This document shows, in pieces, positions 39,105 through 47,271 of a stretch of DNA of 64,000 nt. A program made the translations under genes and the position numbers. The stretch spans positions 1 to 64,000 of the forward strand of contig NZ_AUIK01000030.1 in the NCBI RefSeq assembly GCF_000423665.1, in the 5' to 3' direction. The stretch's first letter is position 1; each line of letters opens with the position of its first letter. This DNA is from Solirubrobacter soli DSM 22325 (GTDB taxonomy: Bacteria; Actinomycetota; Thermoleophilia; Solirubrobacterales; Solirubrobacteraceae). The notes under the pieces are model-generated. The model did no database searches and was not told the origin of the DNA. It worked only from the letters and a program-made list of their open reading frames with translations.

Positions 39105-40256
39105 GTGGCCGTGCTGGCAGAACCGAGGACGTCGAACTGGACGCGGATGCGCATCTGGGCGACGGCGCACGCGGTCGACGATCTCTACCAGGGCCTGGTG
39201 CCCGCGACCGTGCCGTATTTCGTCCTGGAGCGGGACTTCAGTTACTCCGCGGCCGCGGGTCTCGCGCTGGCGGCGACCGTCGGCAGCGCGGTGCCGCAAC
39301 TGCTCGTCGGCTGGATCGCCGACAAGCGCGGGCTGAGCTGGCTCTCCCCCGCCGGGCTGGCGCTCGCCGCCGTCGGCTTCGGCTTCGCGGGCGTCGCGCA
39401 CGGCTACGCGGCGGTCTGGCTGCTGCTCCTGCTGTCCGGTCTCGGCGTCGCCATGTTCCACCCGCCCGCGGGCCGCGACGCCCGCGCCGAGGCGGGCCAG
39501 AGCGCGACCGCGATGAGCTACTTCGCCGCCGGCGGCTCGGTCGGCTTCTTCCTCGGCCCGACGCTGGCCACGCCCGTCCTCGACACCTGGGGCCTGAGCG
39601 CGACCGCGGTCTTCATCCCGCCCGGCCTGCTGATGGGCTTCGTCCTCTACCGCCACACCCGGCGCCTCACCGCGCGCGCCATCGCCAAGCGCCAAAGCGA
39701 GGGCGTCGACCGCCCGCGCATGTTCGGCCTGTTGATCGCGGTCGAGGTCGTCCGCTCGTCGGTCAGCTTCGGCATCAACACGTTCGTCGCGCTGTACTGG
39801 ATCAAGGAGCTGGGCGCGTCGAGCGCGCTCGGCGGGACCGCGCTCGCGCTCGAGCTCGGCGGCGGGGTCTTCGGCACGCTGCTGGGCGGGCGGATCGCCG
39901 ACCGGCTCGGCCTCGTCCGCACGGTCCAGCTGGGCAACGCGCTGCTGGTCCCCGCGATCCTCGCGCTGCTCACATGCCGCGACCCCCACCTCGCGCTGCC
40001 GCTGATCTTCGTCGTCGGGCTCGTCACGAACATCCCGTTCGCGGTGCTGATCAAGCTCGGCCAGGACTATCTGCCGACGCGCCCCGGCACCGCCGCGGGG
40101 GTCACGCTCGGGCTGGCCGTCAGCGCCGGCGGGCTGTTCATGCCCGTCCTGGGCACGATCGCCGACCACCACGGGCCGCGCGGCGTGTTCATCGTGCTCG
40201 CCGCGATCCCGGTCCTCGCCGTCGCGCTCTCGAGCCGGCTCTCAGAGCCCGGCTAG
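39105..40256 (+). CDS. MFS exporter, fosmidomycin-resistance (Fsr)-like
   Basis: 383 residues, about twelve helices. Fsr-like features: HAVDDLYQGLVPATVPYFVL at the first helix, QLLVGWIADKRG loop, and FHPPAGRDAR in the fourth helix region. Drug efflux is the family role; substrate here is unknown. The start could be the GTG at 39105 or 39111, or the ATG at 39147. The last 15 bases overlap the convergent PBP gene. Confidence 0.83.
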   Translation: MAVLAEPRTSNWTRMRIWATAHAVDDLYQGLVPATVPYFVLERDFSYSAAAGLALAATVGSAVPQLLVGWIADKRGLSWLSPAGLALAAVGFGFAGVAHGYAAVWLLLLLSGLGVAMFHPPAGRDARAEAGQSATAMSYFAAGGSVGFFLGPTLATPVLDTWGLSATAVFIPPGLLMGFVLYRHTRRLTARAIAKRQSEGVDRPRMFGLLIAVEVVRSSVSFGINTFVALYWIKELGASSALGGTALALELGGGVFGTLLGGRIADRLGLVRTVQLGNALLVPAILALLTCRDPHLALPLIFVVGLVTNIPFAVLIKLGQDYLPTRPGTAAGVTLGLAVSAGGLFMPVLGTIADHHGPRGVFIVLAAIPVLAVALSSRLSEPG

Positions 40257-42089
40257 GAACTTCGCCGCGATCGGCGCCGCGACCTCGCCGCCCGCGCGGC
40301 CGTTCTCGACCAGCACCGCGACGGCGAGGTCGTCGCGGAAGGCGATGAACCACGCGTGGGTGGGCGGCGGGTCGCCGCCGCCGAACTCGGCCGTGCCGCT
40401 CTTGCCCGCGACGAACCCGGGCAGACTCGCCAGCGCGGTCCCGGTCCCGGAGGTCACCACGGCGCGCATCAGGTCGCGGAGCGTCGCGGCCTGCGCGACG
40501 CGCGGACCGGTGCGCTTGGGATCGTCGGCGAGCAGCCGCGGCGAGTGCCAGCGGCCCGCCGCGACGGTGCCGGCCACGCCAGCCATGATGAGGGGCGTCG
40601 CCACGATCTTGTCCTGGCCGATCATCATCGCCGCCCGCGAGGTCGCGGACTCGCCCTCGGGGACCTTGCCGTCGGCCACCGGCACGCCCAGCTTCAGCTG
40701 CTCGCCCACCCCGAAGTCCTTCGCGGTGTCCGGCAGAGCGGTGCGCGACAACCGGTCCGCCAGCGAGATGAACGCCGTGTTGCACGACTGGGCGAAGTCG
40801 GTCCGGAACGGCACCGCGCCGGCCGCCTCGCCCTCGAAGTTCTTGAACGAGCGCCCGTCGACGACCTCGGTGGCGGGACACGGCACGGTCTGGTTCACCG
40901 ACAGCCCGTCGCGGAGCAGCGCGGCGGTCGTGACCACCTTGAAGGTCGAGCCCGGCGGGTAGAGACCGGTCAGGGCGCGATCGAGGGTGTCCGCGGACGG
41001 GCGGTTGGCGACCGCCAGGACGTCGCCGGTCGAGGGCTGGAGCGCGACCAGCGCCATCTTCTTCCTCGTCGACCCCAAGGCCGCTTCGGCGGCTTGCTGC
41101 ACATCGAGGTCGAGCGTCGTCTGCACGTCCTTCGCCGACTTGCCCTTCCAGCGCCGCAGCGTCTTCTCGACCACGCCGTCCTTGGCGTCGCGGACCACGA
41201 TCGAGCGCGTCTCCGTGCCCGCGAGCCGCGCATCGAACGCGGCCTGCAGGCCCCACTGACCGACGGCGTCGCCGGGCGCCAGCCGCCCGTCCGAGCGCTC
41301 GACCTGCTCCGCCGTGGCCGGCCCGACCGCGCCGAGCAGCGCCCGCGCGAAGTCCTTGGAGGGCGCCAACGGCGCCGTGCCGGGAGCGGTGGAGGCGCCC
41401 GGGACGTCCTGCAGCTCGCCCGCGATCTTGTCGTACGCGGTCTTGCGCAGCGTGATCACGGGGACGAAGCCGCCCTTCGGCGCCGCCTCGATCTTCTTGC
41501 GCAACTCGCCGGCGTCGATGTCGTCGATCAGCGCCGCGATCCGCGACGCGGTGTCGGCGGGATCGGTCACCCGGCGCGTGTCGACGTCGATCGCCGTGAC
41601 CGCCCGCTCGGCCATCAGCGCGCGGCCGTCCCGGTCCTCGATCCGCCCGCGCGCCGGCGCCTTGACCGCCGTGCCGAGCCGGGTCCCCGCGTCGAGCGCG
41701 GGATGGATCGCGGTCGGCCGCCAATGCACGACCCACCCCTTCTCGCCCTTGGCGGCGGTGAGCTTCACCCGATAGGCCCAATGGCCGATCCGCGGGATCT
41801 CCCACGCCACCGAGACCGTCGCGGTGGCGCTGTCGTCCTTCTCGGTAACGTCGCGGACGGTCGCCTTCACGGTCGCGCCGTCGAGGCCCTTGCGAGAGGC
41901 GGCGAGCGCTGCCGCCGCGGCGCCGGCGTCGTCGGTCGCACGGGCGGCCCCGCGGTCGTCTGCGCGGCTCCAGGCCGCGGCATAGCCGACGAAGGCGTCA
42001 CGTGCCGGATCACCGCCGGAGCGGGTGACGAAGAACAGCGCCACCGCCCCGACGGCCAGCAGAAGTCCGAGAGGGGCCAGCCAGCGCAC
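40242..42089 (-). CDS. class B penicillin-binding protein with MecA-type N domain
   Basis: 615 residues. One N-terminal helix (~4-20), NTF2-like/MecA_N domain (~30-130), PBP dimerisation region (~145-320) and transpeptidase domain with S381-T-F-K384, S435-C-N437 and K563-S-G. KSG replaces the usual KTG, as in several actinobacterial PBPs. It crosslinks peptidoglycan stem peptides. The GTG start is preceded by AGGAGG. The domain order matches PBP3/PBP2a-type proteins with naturally low beta-lactam affinity; resistance itself is not shown. Confidence 0.9.
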   Translation of the reverse strand: MRWLAPLGLLLAVGAVALFFVTRSGGDPARDAFVGYAAAWSRADDRGAARATDDAGAAAAALAASRKGLDGATVKATVRDVTEKDDSATATVSVAWEIPRIGHWAYRVKLTAAKGEKGWVVHWRPTAIHPALDAGTRLGTAVKAPARGRIEDRDGRALMAERAVTAIDVDTRRVTDPADTASRIAALIDDIDAGELRKKIEAAPKGGFVPVITLRKTAYDKIAGELQDVPGASTAPGTAPLAPSKDFARALLGAVGPATAEQVERSDGRLAPGDAVGQWGLQAAFDARLAGTETRSIVVRDAKDGVVEKTLRRWKGKSAKDVQTTLDLDVQQAAEAALGSTRKKMALVALQPSTGDVLAVANRPSADTLDRALTGLYPPGSTFKVVTTAALLRDGLSVNQTVPCPATEVVDGRSFKNFEGEAAGAVPFRTDFAQSCNTAFISLADRLSRTALPDTAKDFGVGEQLKLGVPVADGKVPEGESATSRAAMMIGQDKIVATPLIMAGVAGTVAAGRWHSPRLLADDPKRTGPRVAQAATLRDLMRAVVTSGTGTALASLPGFVAGKSGTAEFGGGDPPPTHAWFIAFRDDLAVAVLVENGRAGGEVAAPIAAKFLAGL

Positions 42090-42105
42090 CCCTCCTAGGG
42101 TGCCA

Positions 42106-43545
42106 TCACCAGCTGACGGGCTTTCCCGGCGTGTACAGCCAGACGTTGAAGAAGCTCGTCAGGTCCTGGCCCGAGATCCGCTCCGAGAGCGCGATGAAGT
42201 CCTTCGTCGTCGCGGTTCCGTAGCGGTACTTCGCGGTCCAGGTCTTGAGGATCCGGAAGAACGCGTCGTCGCCGATCTTCTCCCGCAGCGCCTGCAGCGT
42301 CATCCCGCCGCGGCGGTAGACGGCGCTGGCGAACATCGTGTCGCGCTGGGGGTCGGCAACCACGATCTGCCAGAACGGAGAATCGGCGGCGCGGCTGTAG
42401 TCGGCCAGGAACGCGGCGTGCGCCGTGCGAACCCCATTCTCCTCGTCCCAGACGTACTGGGAGAAGGTGGCGAAGCCCTCGTTGAGCCAGATGTTGTCCC
42501 ACGTGTCGACCGACACGCTGTCGCCGAACCACTGGTGGGACAGCTCATGCGCGATCGTGCTGGTGCTGCGGACCGCGCTGTACACGGGCTTGGTCTGGGT
42601 CTCGAGCGAGAATCCCAGCGGCTGGCCGTCGAAGGTCGCGTTGTCGGCGATCGCGCCCACGACGTCGAACGGATACGGCCCGAACTTCTGCACCCACAGG
42701 TCGGCGGCCTTGGCCGAGGTGTCGTAGAAGAAGTCGACCGCGCTCTGGCCGTTGACGTCCGGCAGCACCGGGTCGGCGGCGACGTACTCCGGGATGCCGC
42801 CCGGCGTGCGGCCCTGGCGGATGTTCCAGCGGCCGATGTCGGCGGTCACCAGGTACGAGGCCATCGGCAGCGGCTCGTCCCATACCCACAGCGTCTGGTT
42901 CCCGGCGTCCTGGTGGTACTTGAGCGTGCCGTTGGCCACCACCCCGAGACCCTTGGGGACGCTGACGCGGAACGTGTACGTGGACTTGTCACGCGGGTGG
43001 TCGGAGACCGGGAACCACGTCGAGGCGACGTTGGGCTCGTCGCCCTGGAACGCGCCGTCGTCGGTGTGCAGGAACCCGTAGGGCGAGCCGAACACGATCG
43101 GCGAGCCGACGATCGTCTGCGGGACGCCGCCGTACTTGACGGTGACCTCGAACGTCTTGCCGACACGGATCCCGTGCCGCGGCGTGATCTGGAGCTCCTG
43201 CCCGTCGCGGGTGAAGGCCGCGTCCTTGTGGTCGACCACGACGCTGTCGACGTCGAGTTGCTGCAGGTCGAGGTCGAAGCGGCTCAGGTCCTGCAACGCC
43301 CTGGCGGTGATGACGGCGGTCCCGTCGAGCCGGTCGGTGGCCGGGTCGTAGCTGAACGTCAGGTCGTAGTGCTGCGTGTCATAGCCGCCGTTGCCCTCCA
43401 GCGGGAAGTACGGGTCGCCGATCCCCGGCGCGCCCGGCTGGTAGTCGGGCTTGCCCTTCCCGTTGCCTTGGGCGTGCGCCGCCGGCACGGCGGTCGCCAG
43501 ACCCAGGACCGCCCCCGCGACGGTCAGCAGACGAAGTGCTCGCAT
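42106..43545 (-). CDS. exported M1-family metallopeptidase
   Basis: 479 residues. Signal peptide (~1-24, ending AAHAQG), N-terminal beta saddle domain, then catalytic domain with AHELSHQWFG (zinc His pair and Glu) and WLNEGFA (third ligand Glu) around residue 333-355. Shorter than typical aminopeptidase N because C-terminal domains are absent. The ATG at 43545 has AGGGAGG six bases upstream, while the ATG six bases earlier has no spacing. It lies 16 bp upstream of the PBP gene on the same strand. Confidence 0.9.
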   Translation of the reverse strand: MRALRLLTVAGAVLGLATAVPAAHAQGNGKGKPDYQPGAPGIGDPYFPLEGNGGYDTQHYDLTFSYDPATDRLDGTAVITARALQDLSRFDLDLQQLDVDSVVVDHKDAAFTRDGQELQITPRHGIRVGKTFEVTVKYGGVPQTIVGSPIVFGSPYGFLHTDDGAFQGDEPNVASTWFPVSDHPRDKSTYTFRVSVPKGLGVVANGTLKYHQDAGNQTLWVWDEPLPMASYLVTADIGRWNIRQGRTPGGIPEYVAADPVLPDVNGQSAVDFFYDTSAKAADLWVQKFGPYPFDVVGAIADNATFDGQPLGFSLETQTKPVYSAVRSTSTIAHELSHQWFGDSVSVDTWDNIWLNEGFATFSQYVWDEENGVRTAHAAFLADYSRAADSPFWQIVVADPQRDTMFASAVYRRGGMTLQALREKIGDDAFFRILKTWTAKYRYGTATTKDFIALSERISGQDLTSFFNVWLYTPGKPVSW

Positions 43546-43741
43546 GCTCATCCTCCCTGCGATACGACAATGGACCGCGGGAGGTCTACTCCTCGAACCG
43601 TCGATTAATGGAGGATGAGAGCGGGCGGACGCGGCGAGACGCGGTCCGGGGCATTGGGGTCCGCGCCTCGCCGTTGAATGCGTCCAAAGCCTCTCTCGGG
43701 GGAAGAGGCAACCCTCGTAGTCGGCGGAAACCCGCCGACCT

Positions 43742-44224
43742 TTACTTATCCCAGTCGAATTCCTTCGGAGGCTTCTGCTCGAACCAGAGTCGGTCGTGCT
43801 CGGGCGTCTCCTGGAGGAAGTCGGGCGTCTCTTCCAGGACGTCCTCTTCCTCACCCGTCTCGGGCGCGGGACGCCGCGGGCGCTCCTGGAGCGCCTCCTC
43901 GGCGGGGACCTCGTCCGGCTCCTCGTCGAGCCACGGGTCCTCGTCGTAGCCCGGCGCCTGCGCCGACGGCGGTTCCTCCGGGATCCCCGGCTCGCCTTCG
44001 GGCAGCTCGTCGACCGGAGCGGGCTCGAGTTCCTCGGGCGAAGCCGCCTCGGGCTCGGGCTCCGGCTCGGGCTCGGGCGCCGACGCAGCCTCAGGCTGCG
44101 CGAACTCGTTGCGCTGACCCGGGCCGAGCGCCTCCTGTTCCTGGCGCGCGACATCCTCCGGATCGGCTCCGTGCTTGCGCTTGAGCTCGAGGTGCTCGCG
44201 GATGGCGTCGTCGAGGAGTCCCAT
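43742..44224 (-). CDS. small acidic protein of unknown function
   Basis: 160 residues. A short helical head (MGLLDDAIREHLELKRKHGA) is followed by a Glu/Pro-rich disordered middle and a distinct aromatic tail (HDRLWFEQKPPKEFDWDK). The head and tail look conserved in type, as in actinobacterial hypothetical proteins that may bind a partner at both ends. Charge and low complexity argue against an enzyme. Confidence 0.75.
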   Translation of the reverse strand: MGLLDDAIREHLELKRKHGADPEDVARQEQEALGPGQRNEFAQPEAASAPEPEPEPEPEAASPEELEPAPVDELPEGEPGIPEEPPSAQAPGYDEDPWLDEEPDEVPAEEALQERPRRPAPETGEEEDVLEETPDFLQETPEHDRLWFEQKPPKEFDWDK

Positions 44225-44244
44225 GGCCGCCGTCTCCCTTCAGC

Positions 44245-46128
44245 CTACTCGGCCTTGACCGTCCGGTTCTTACCCGACCGTTTCGCCCGGTAAAGCGCGG
44301 CATCCGCCGCCGCCACCAGGCCCTCCTTGTCAGATTGTGGAGCACTCGACAGGCTCGCGGCGCCAAAAGATGCGGTAACTCGGAGAATTCCGTCGCCGTC
44401 GAGCAGCGGGAGCTCGAGCGCCTCGATCCGCTGGCGCACGCGCTCGGCGAACCGGTACGCGCCGTCCAGATCGGTCTGCGGCAGCGCGACCGCCATCTCC
44501 TCGCCGCCGTACCGCGCGGGCTCGTCGATCTCGCGCGCCGACTGGCGCAGCACGCGCGCGACCTCGCGCAGGACCATGTCGCCCTGCATGTGGCCGTAGG
44601 TGTCGTTGACGCGCTTGAAGTTGTCGATGTCGAGCATGATGAGGCCCATCTCGGTGTCGTACCGGCGCGCGCGGTCGACCTCGGCCGCCATGACCTCCTG
44701 GAAACGGCGGTGGTTGAACAAACCCGTGAGCTCGTCGGTGACCGCTTGGCGCTGCACGGTTTCGTGCAGATCGACGTTCTCGACCGAGACGGCCGCCTGG
44801 CTGGTGAGGTACGCGAACAGCTCGCGCTCGGGCTGCGCGAAGGGGCGGTCGCCGCGCGCGACGGACACGATCGCCAGCACCCGGTCGCCCGCCTCGGTGG
44901 CGCTCAGCGGCGCCGCCATCGCGTTCACGCCGGAGATCTGGATCTCCGCGACCTGCCCGGCGTCCATCACCGCCGCCTCGGCGGCGTGCAGCGCCCGCTG
45001 GAAGGCCTCCGGCTCGCCGCTGCGGGTGACCTCCTCCATCGGCGCGTCGGCGCGCTTGCGCATCGTCGCCCGCCCCGCCTCGGCGCCGGAGCCGTCGACC
45101 GCCGTCTGCACGACGATGTCGAGCACGCCGACGCGGTCCAGGCCCTTCGCGAACGACTCGCCGACGCGGCGGATCGCGTCCTGCAGGCGCCCGCGCTCGC
45201 GGCGCAGGTCCTCCAGGCGCGCCTCCAACTGCAGCGCCATCTTGTTGAACTCCTTGCCGAGCGCGGCGAACTCGTCGTTGCCCTCGGCCGGGACCGACGT
45301 GCTGAAGTCGCCCTTGCCGATGCGCTGCGCGGCGGTCAGGAGCCGGTTGACCTCGTTCTGCAGCGTGCGGTTGACGATCACCGCGAAGACCATCGCCAGG
45401 ATCAGGAACGCCAGCGTGAGCCCGATCACGATGACCGTCCACCCGTTCCCGTTGGCCGGCACCGGCGAGAACAGCCGGATCGTGTTGGGGAGGCCGTCGG
45501 GCTCGCGGGCGGGGAACGAGGTCGTGCGGAAGTCGCGGTTGGCGATCGTGACGTCCTCGCCCTGGCCGTCCGGCAGCGGAGCGTTCAGCGCCAGCCGCGA
45601 CGAGGACGCGAGGACCCTGTCGCCGCGGTCGATCCGGGTCCCGACCTCGGTCAGCCGGCGCGACTGGTCGACGTACTCCTGCGGCGAGGTGACCGAGACC
45701 GTGATCTGCCCGATCGGCTTGCGCTCGGAGTCCTGCAACTGCGCCTGCGAGAGCGCGACCGCCAGCGGCGAGCCCATCTGGAACGTCCCGAGGCCCGTCA
45801 CGACCAGCTCGATCCGCTCGGCGCCGATCTCGGTGCCGAGCGCGTTGAGGCGCTCCTGCACGGACGCCTTGTTCCCGTTCGTGATCGCCGTCGCGAGCGG
45901 GACGTCGCTCTGCAGCCGCATCGCCGCTTCCGCCGCTTGGGCGCGAGACTCCGCGAACAGGTTCTGCGCGACGGTCTGCGCCTCGCCCAGCTCGGAGTTG
46001 AACTTCGAGTTGTCCCCGGCTGCGAGCAGGAAGAAGAGCGCGACCCCCACCGCGATCATCGGCACGACGACGATGACCGCGAAGAAGAGCCGCAGCCGGC
46101 CGCGGAAGGAGGGCTGGAGCAGAGTCAT
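44245..46128 (-). CDS. membrane diguanylate cyclase with HAMP and GAF
   Basis: 627 residues: helix ~15-35, periplasmic sensor (~36-235), helix ~240-262, HAMP, coiled coil, GAF-like domain, then GGDEF domain. The active site is GGEEM, a functional variant, and REID five residues before it is the inhibitory c-di-GMP site. It makes c-di-GMP in response to an outer signal. It lies 20 bp upstream of the small acidic gene, perhaps co-transcribed. Confidence 0.9.
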   Translation of the reverse strand: MTLLQPSFRGRLRLFFAVIVVVPMIAVGVALFFLLAAGDNSKFNSELGEAQTVAQNLFAESRAQAAEAAMRLQSDVPLATAITNGNKASVQERLNALGTEIGAERIELVVTGLGTFQMGSPLAVALSQAQLQDSERKPIGQITVSVTSPQEYVDQSRRLTEVGTRIDRGDRVLASSSRLALNAPLPDGQGEDVTIANRDFRTTSFPAREPDGLPNTIRLFSPVPANGNGWTVIVIGLTLAFLILAMVFAVIVNRTLQNEVNRLLTAAQRIGKGDFSTSVPAEGNDEFAALGKEFNKMALQLEARLEDLRRERGRLQDAIRRVGESFAKGLDRVGVLDIVVQTAVDGSGAEAGRATMRKRADAPMEEVTRSGEPEAFQRALHAAEAAVMDAGQVAEIQISGVNAMAAPLSATEAGDRVLAIVSVARGDRPFAQPERELFAYLTSQAAVSVENVDLHETVQRQAVTDELTGLFNHRRFQEVMAAEVDRARRYDTEMGLIMLDIDNFKRVNDTYGHMQGDMVLREVARVLRQSAREIDEPARYGGEEMAVALPQTDLDGAYRFAERVRQRIEALELPLLDGDGILRVTASFGAASLSSAPQSDKEGLVAAADAALYRAKRSGKNRTVKAE

Positions 46129-46240
46129 GGAGCTGGGGCGACGGCCGCCAATCTAGCCGGGACGGCGGGCTGGACGTCCCGCGCCATGCGGCTACAATGC
46201 GTCCTTGGACGGCAGGCATCCGATTCCTGCCGCTCAGCTC

Positions 46241-46313
46241 GGGGCTATAGCTCAGTTGGGAGAGTGCCTGGATCGCACCCAGGAGGTCGGGGGTTCGAGT
46301 CCCCCTAGCTCCA
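46241..46313 (+). tRNA. tRNA-Ala (anticodon CGC)
   Basis: 73 nt cloverleaf: GGGGCTA/TAGCTCC acceptor with G3-U70, D arm GCTC/GAGT, anticodon arm CCTGG-ATCGCAC-CCAGG (CGC), variable loop AGGTC, T arm GGGGG-TTCGAGT-CCCCC. CCA is not encoded. All invariant positions fit, unlike the irregular UGC tRNA at 35237. Confidence 0.95.
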
Positions 46314-46315
46314 TC

Positions 46316-46351
46316 AGCCCGTATTCGGCGCGCTAGCGCGGGGTACGGGCT
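46316..46351 (+). terminator. hairpin after tRNA-Ala
   Basis: AGCCCGTA (46316-46323) pairs with TACGGGCT (46344-46351), and the loop contains the self-complementary CGCGCTAGCGCG. It ends in CTTTG, a weak U-tail. Likely terminates the tRNA transcript. Confidence 0.65.
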
Positions 46352-46387
46352 TTGTCGTTGCCGGCCGCACTAGTTCGCGCGACCGCG

Positions 46388-47161
46388 GTGCTCGCGTGTC
46401 CGTCCTGCCGGGGTGCGCTGACCGCGGACGACTACGCGCTGGGCTGCGCTGAAGGGCATCGCTTCGACGTCGCCCGCCAGGGCAACGTGTGGCTCGACGT
46501 CGGGCCCGCGCGCCGGCGCCCGGCGGGGGACGATCGCGCGATGGTGCAGGCGCGGGCCGCCTTCCTCGCGGGCGGGGCGCTGCGCGCCGTCACCGAGGCG
46601 CTGGCGGACGCCGCGCAGGGCTCGTGGGTGCTCGACGTCGGGACCGGCACGGGCCATCACATCGCCGGCGTGCTCGATCGCCTGCCGGACGCGAACGGCG
46701 TCGGGGTCGACGTCTCGCGCGACGCGCTGGTCGCCGCGGCGCGGCGTCACCCGCGGCTGGCCGCGGTGGGGGCGGACGTGTGGCGCGGGCTGCCGCTGCG
46801 GACCGGCGCGTTCGACCTCGCGCTCGTGGTCTTCGCCCCGCGCAATGCGGCCGAGCTGCACCGCGTCCTGCGCCCCGGCGGCCGGCTCCTGGTCGCCACG
46901 CCGGCGCCGGACCACCTACGCGAACTGCTCGCCGACGCGCCGATCCGCGTGGACCCGCACAAGTCCGAACGGCTCGAGCGGCAGCTCGGGGGTCGCTTCG
47001 AGGTCGAGCGGACGCAGCTGATCGAGGAGCGGGCGGTGCTCGCGCCGGAGGCCGCCGCGGCATTGCAGCGCATGGGCCCATGGGCCCGGCACGAACTCCG
47101 GGAGCGCCCGTTGGCCGCCGTCAACGTGGCTGTACATCTGACCGCCTACCGACCGCGATGA
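46388..47161 (+). CDS. RlmA-like rRNA (guanine-N1) methyltransferase
   Basis: 257 residues. N-terminal zinc finger CPSC...C-GH (CPSCRGALTADDYALGCAEG) followed by RFDVARQGNVW and the SAM motif VLDVGTGTGHHIAGVLD. This combination matches the RlmA/RrmA group that methylates 23S rRNA, though it can also confer resistance in related proteins. The GTG at 46388 sits just before the finger; TTG codons at 46352 and 46358 are alternatives. Confidence 0.83.
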   Translation: MLACPSCRGALTADDYALGCAEGHRFDVARQGNVWLDVGPARRRPAGDDRAMVQARAAFLAGGALRAVTEALADAAQGSWVLDVGTGTGHHIAGVLDRLPDANGVGVDVSRDALVAAARRHPRLAAVGADVWRGLPLRTGAFDLALVVFAPRNAAELHRVLRPGGRLLVATPAPDHLRELLADAPIRVDPHKSERLERQLGGRFEVERTQLIEERAVLAPEAAAALQRMGPWARHELRERPLAAVNVAVHLTAYRPR

Positions 47162-47271
47162 GCGGCAACGCGCCATGTTCGAACTCTGACAACGACGATG
47201 CTGTAGCGACGAAAGGAAGACTGGTCCTTCGTACCGTTCCGCGCGCGGCTAACGCGGTAAAGGATCAAGTC

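Noticed and set aside
35237..40256. tRNA-linked integrated element with att sites
   Set aside because: No integrase, no direct repeat of the tRNA 3' end was found by eye, and the genes are ordinary regulator/enzyme pairs; only a weak possibility remains.
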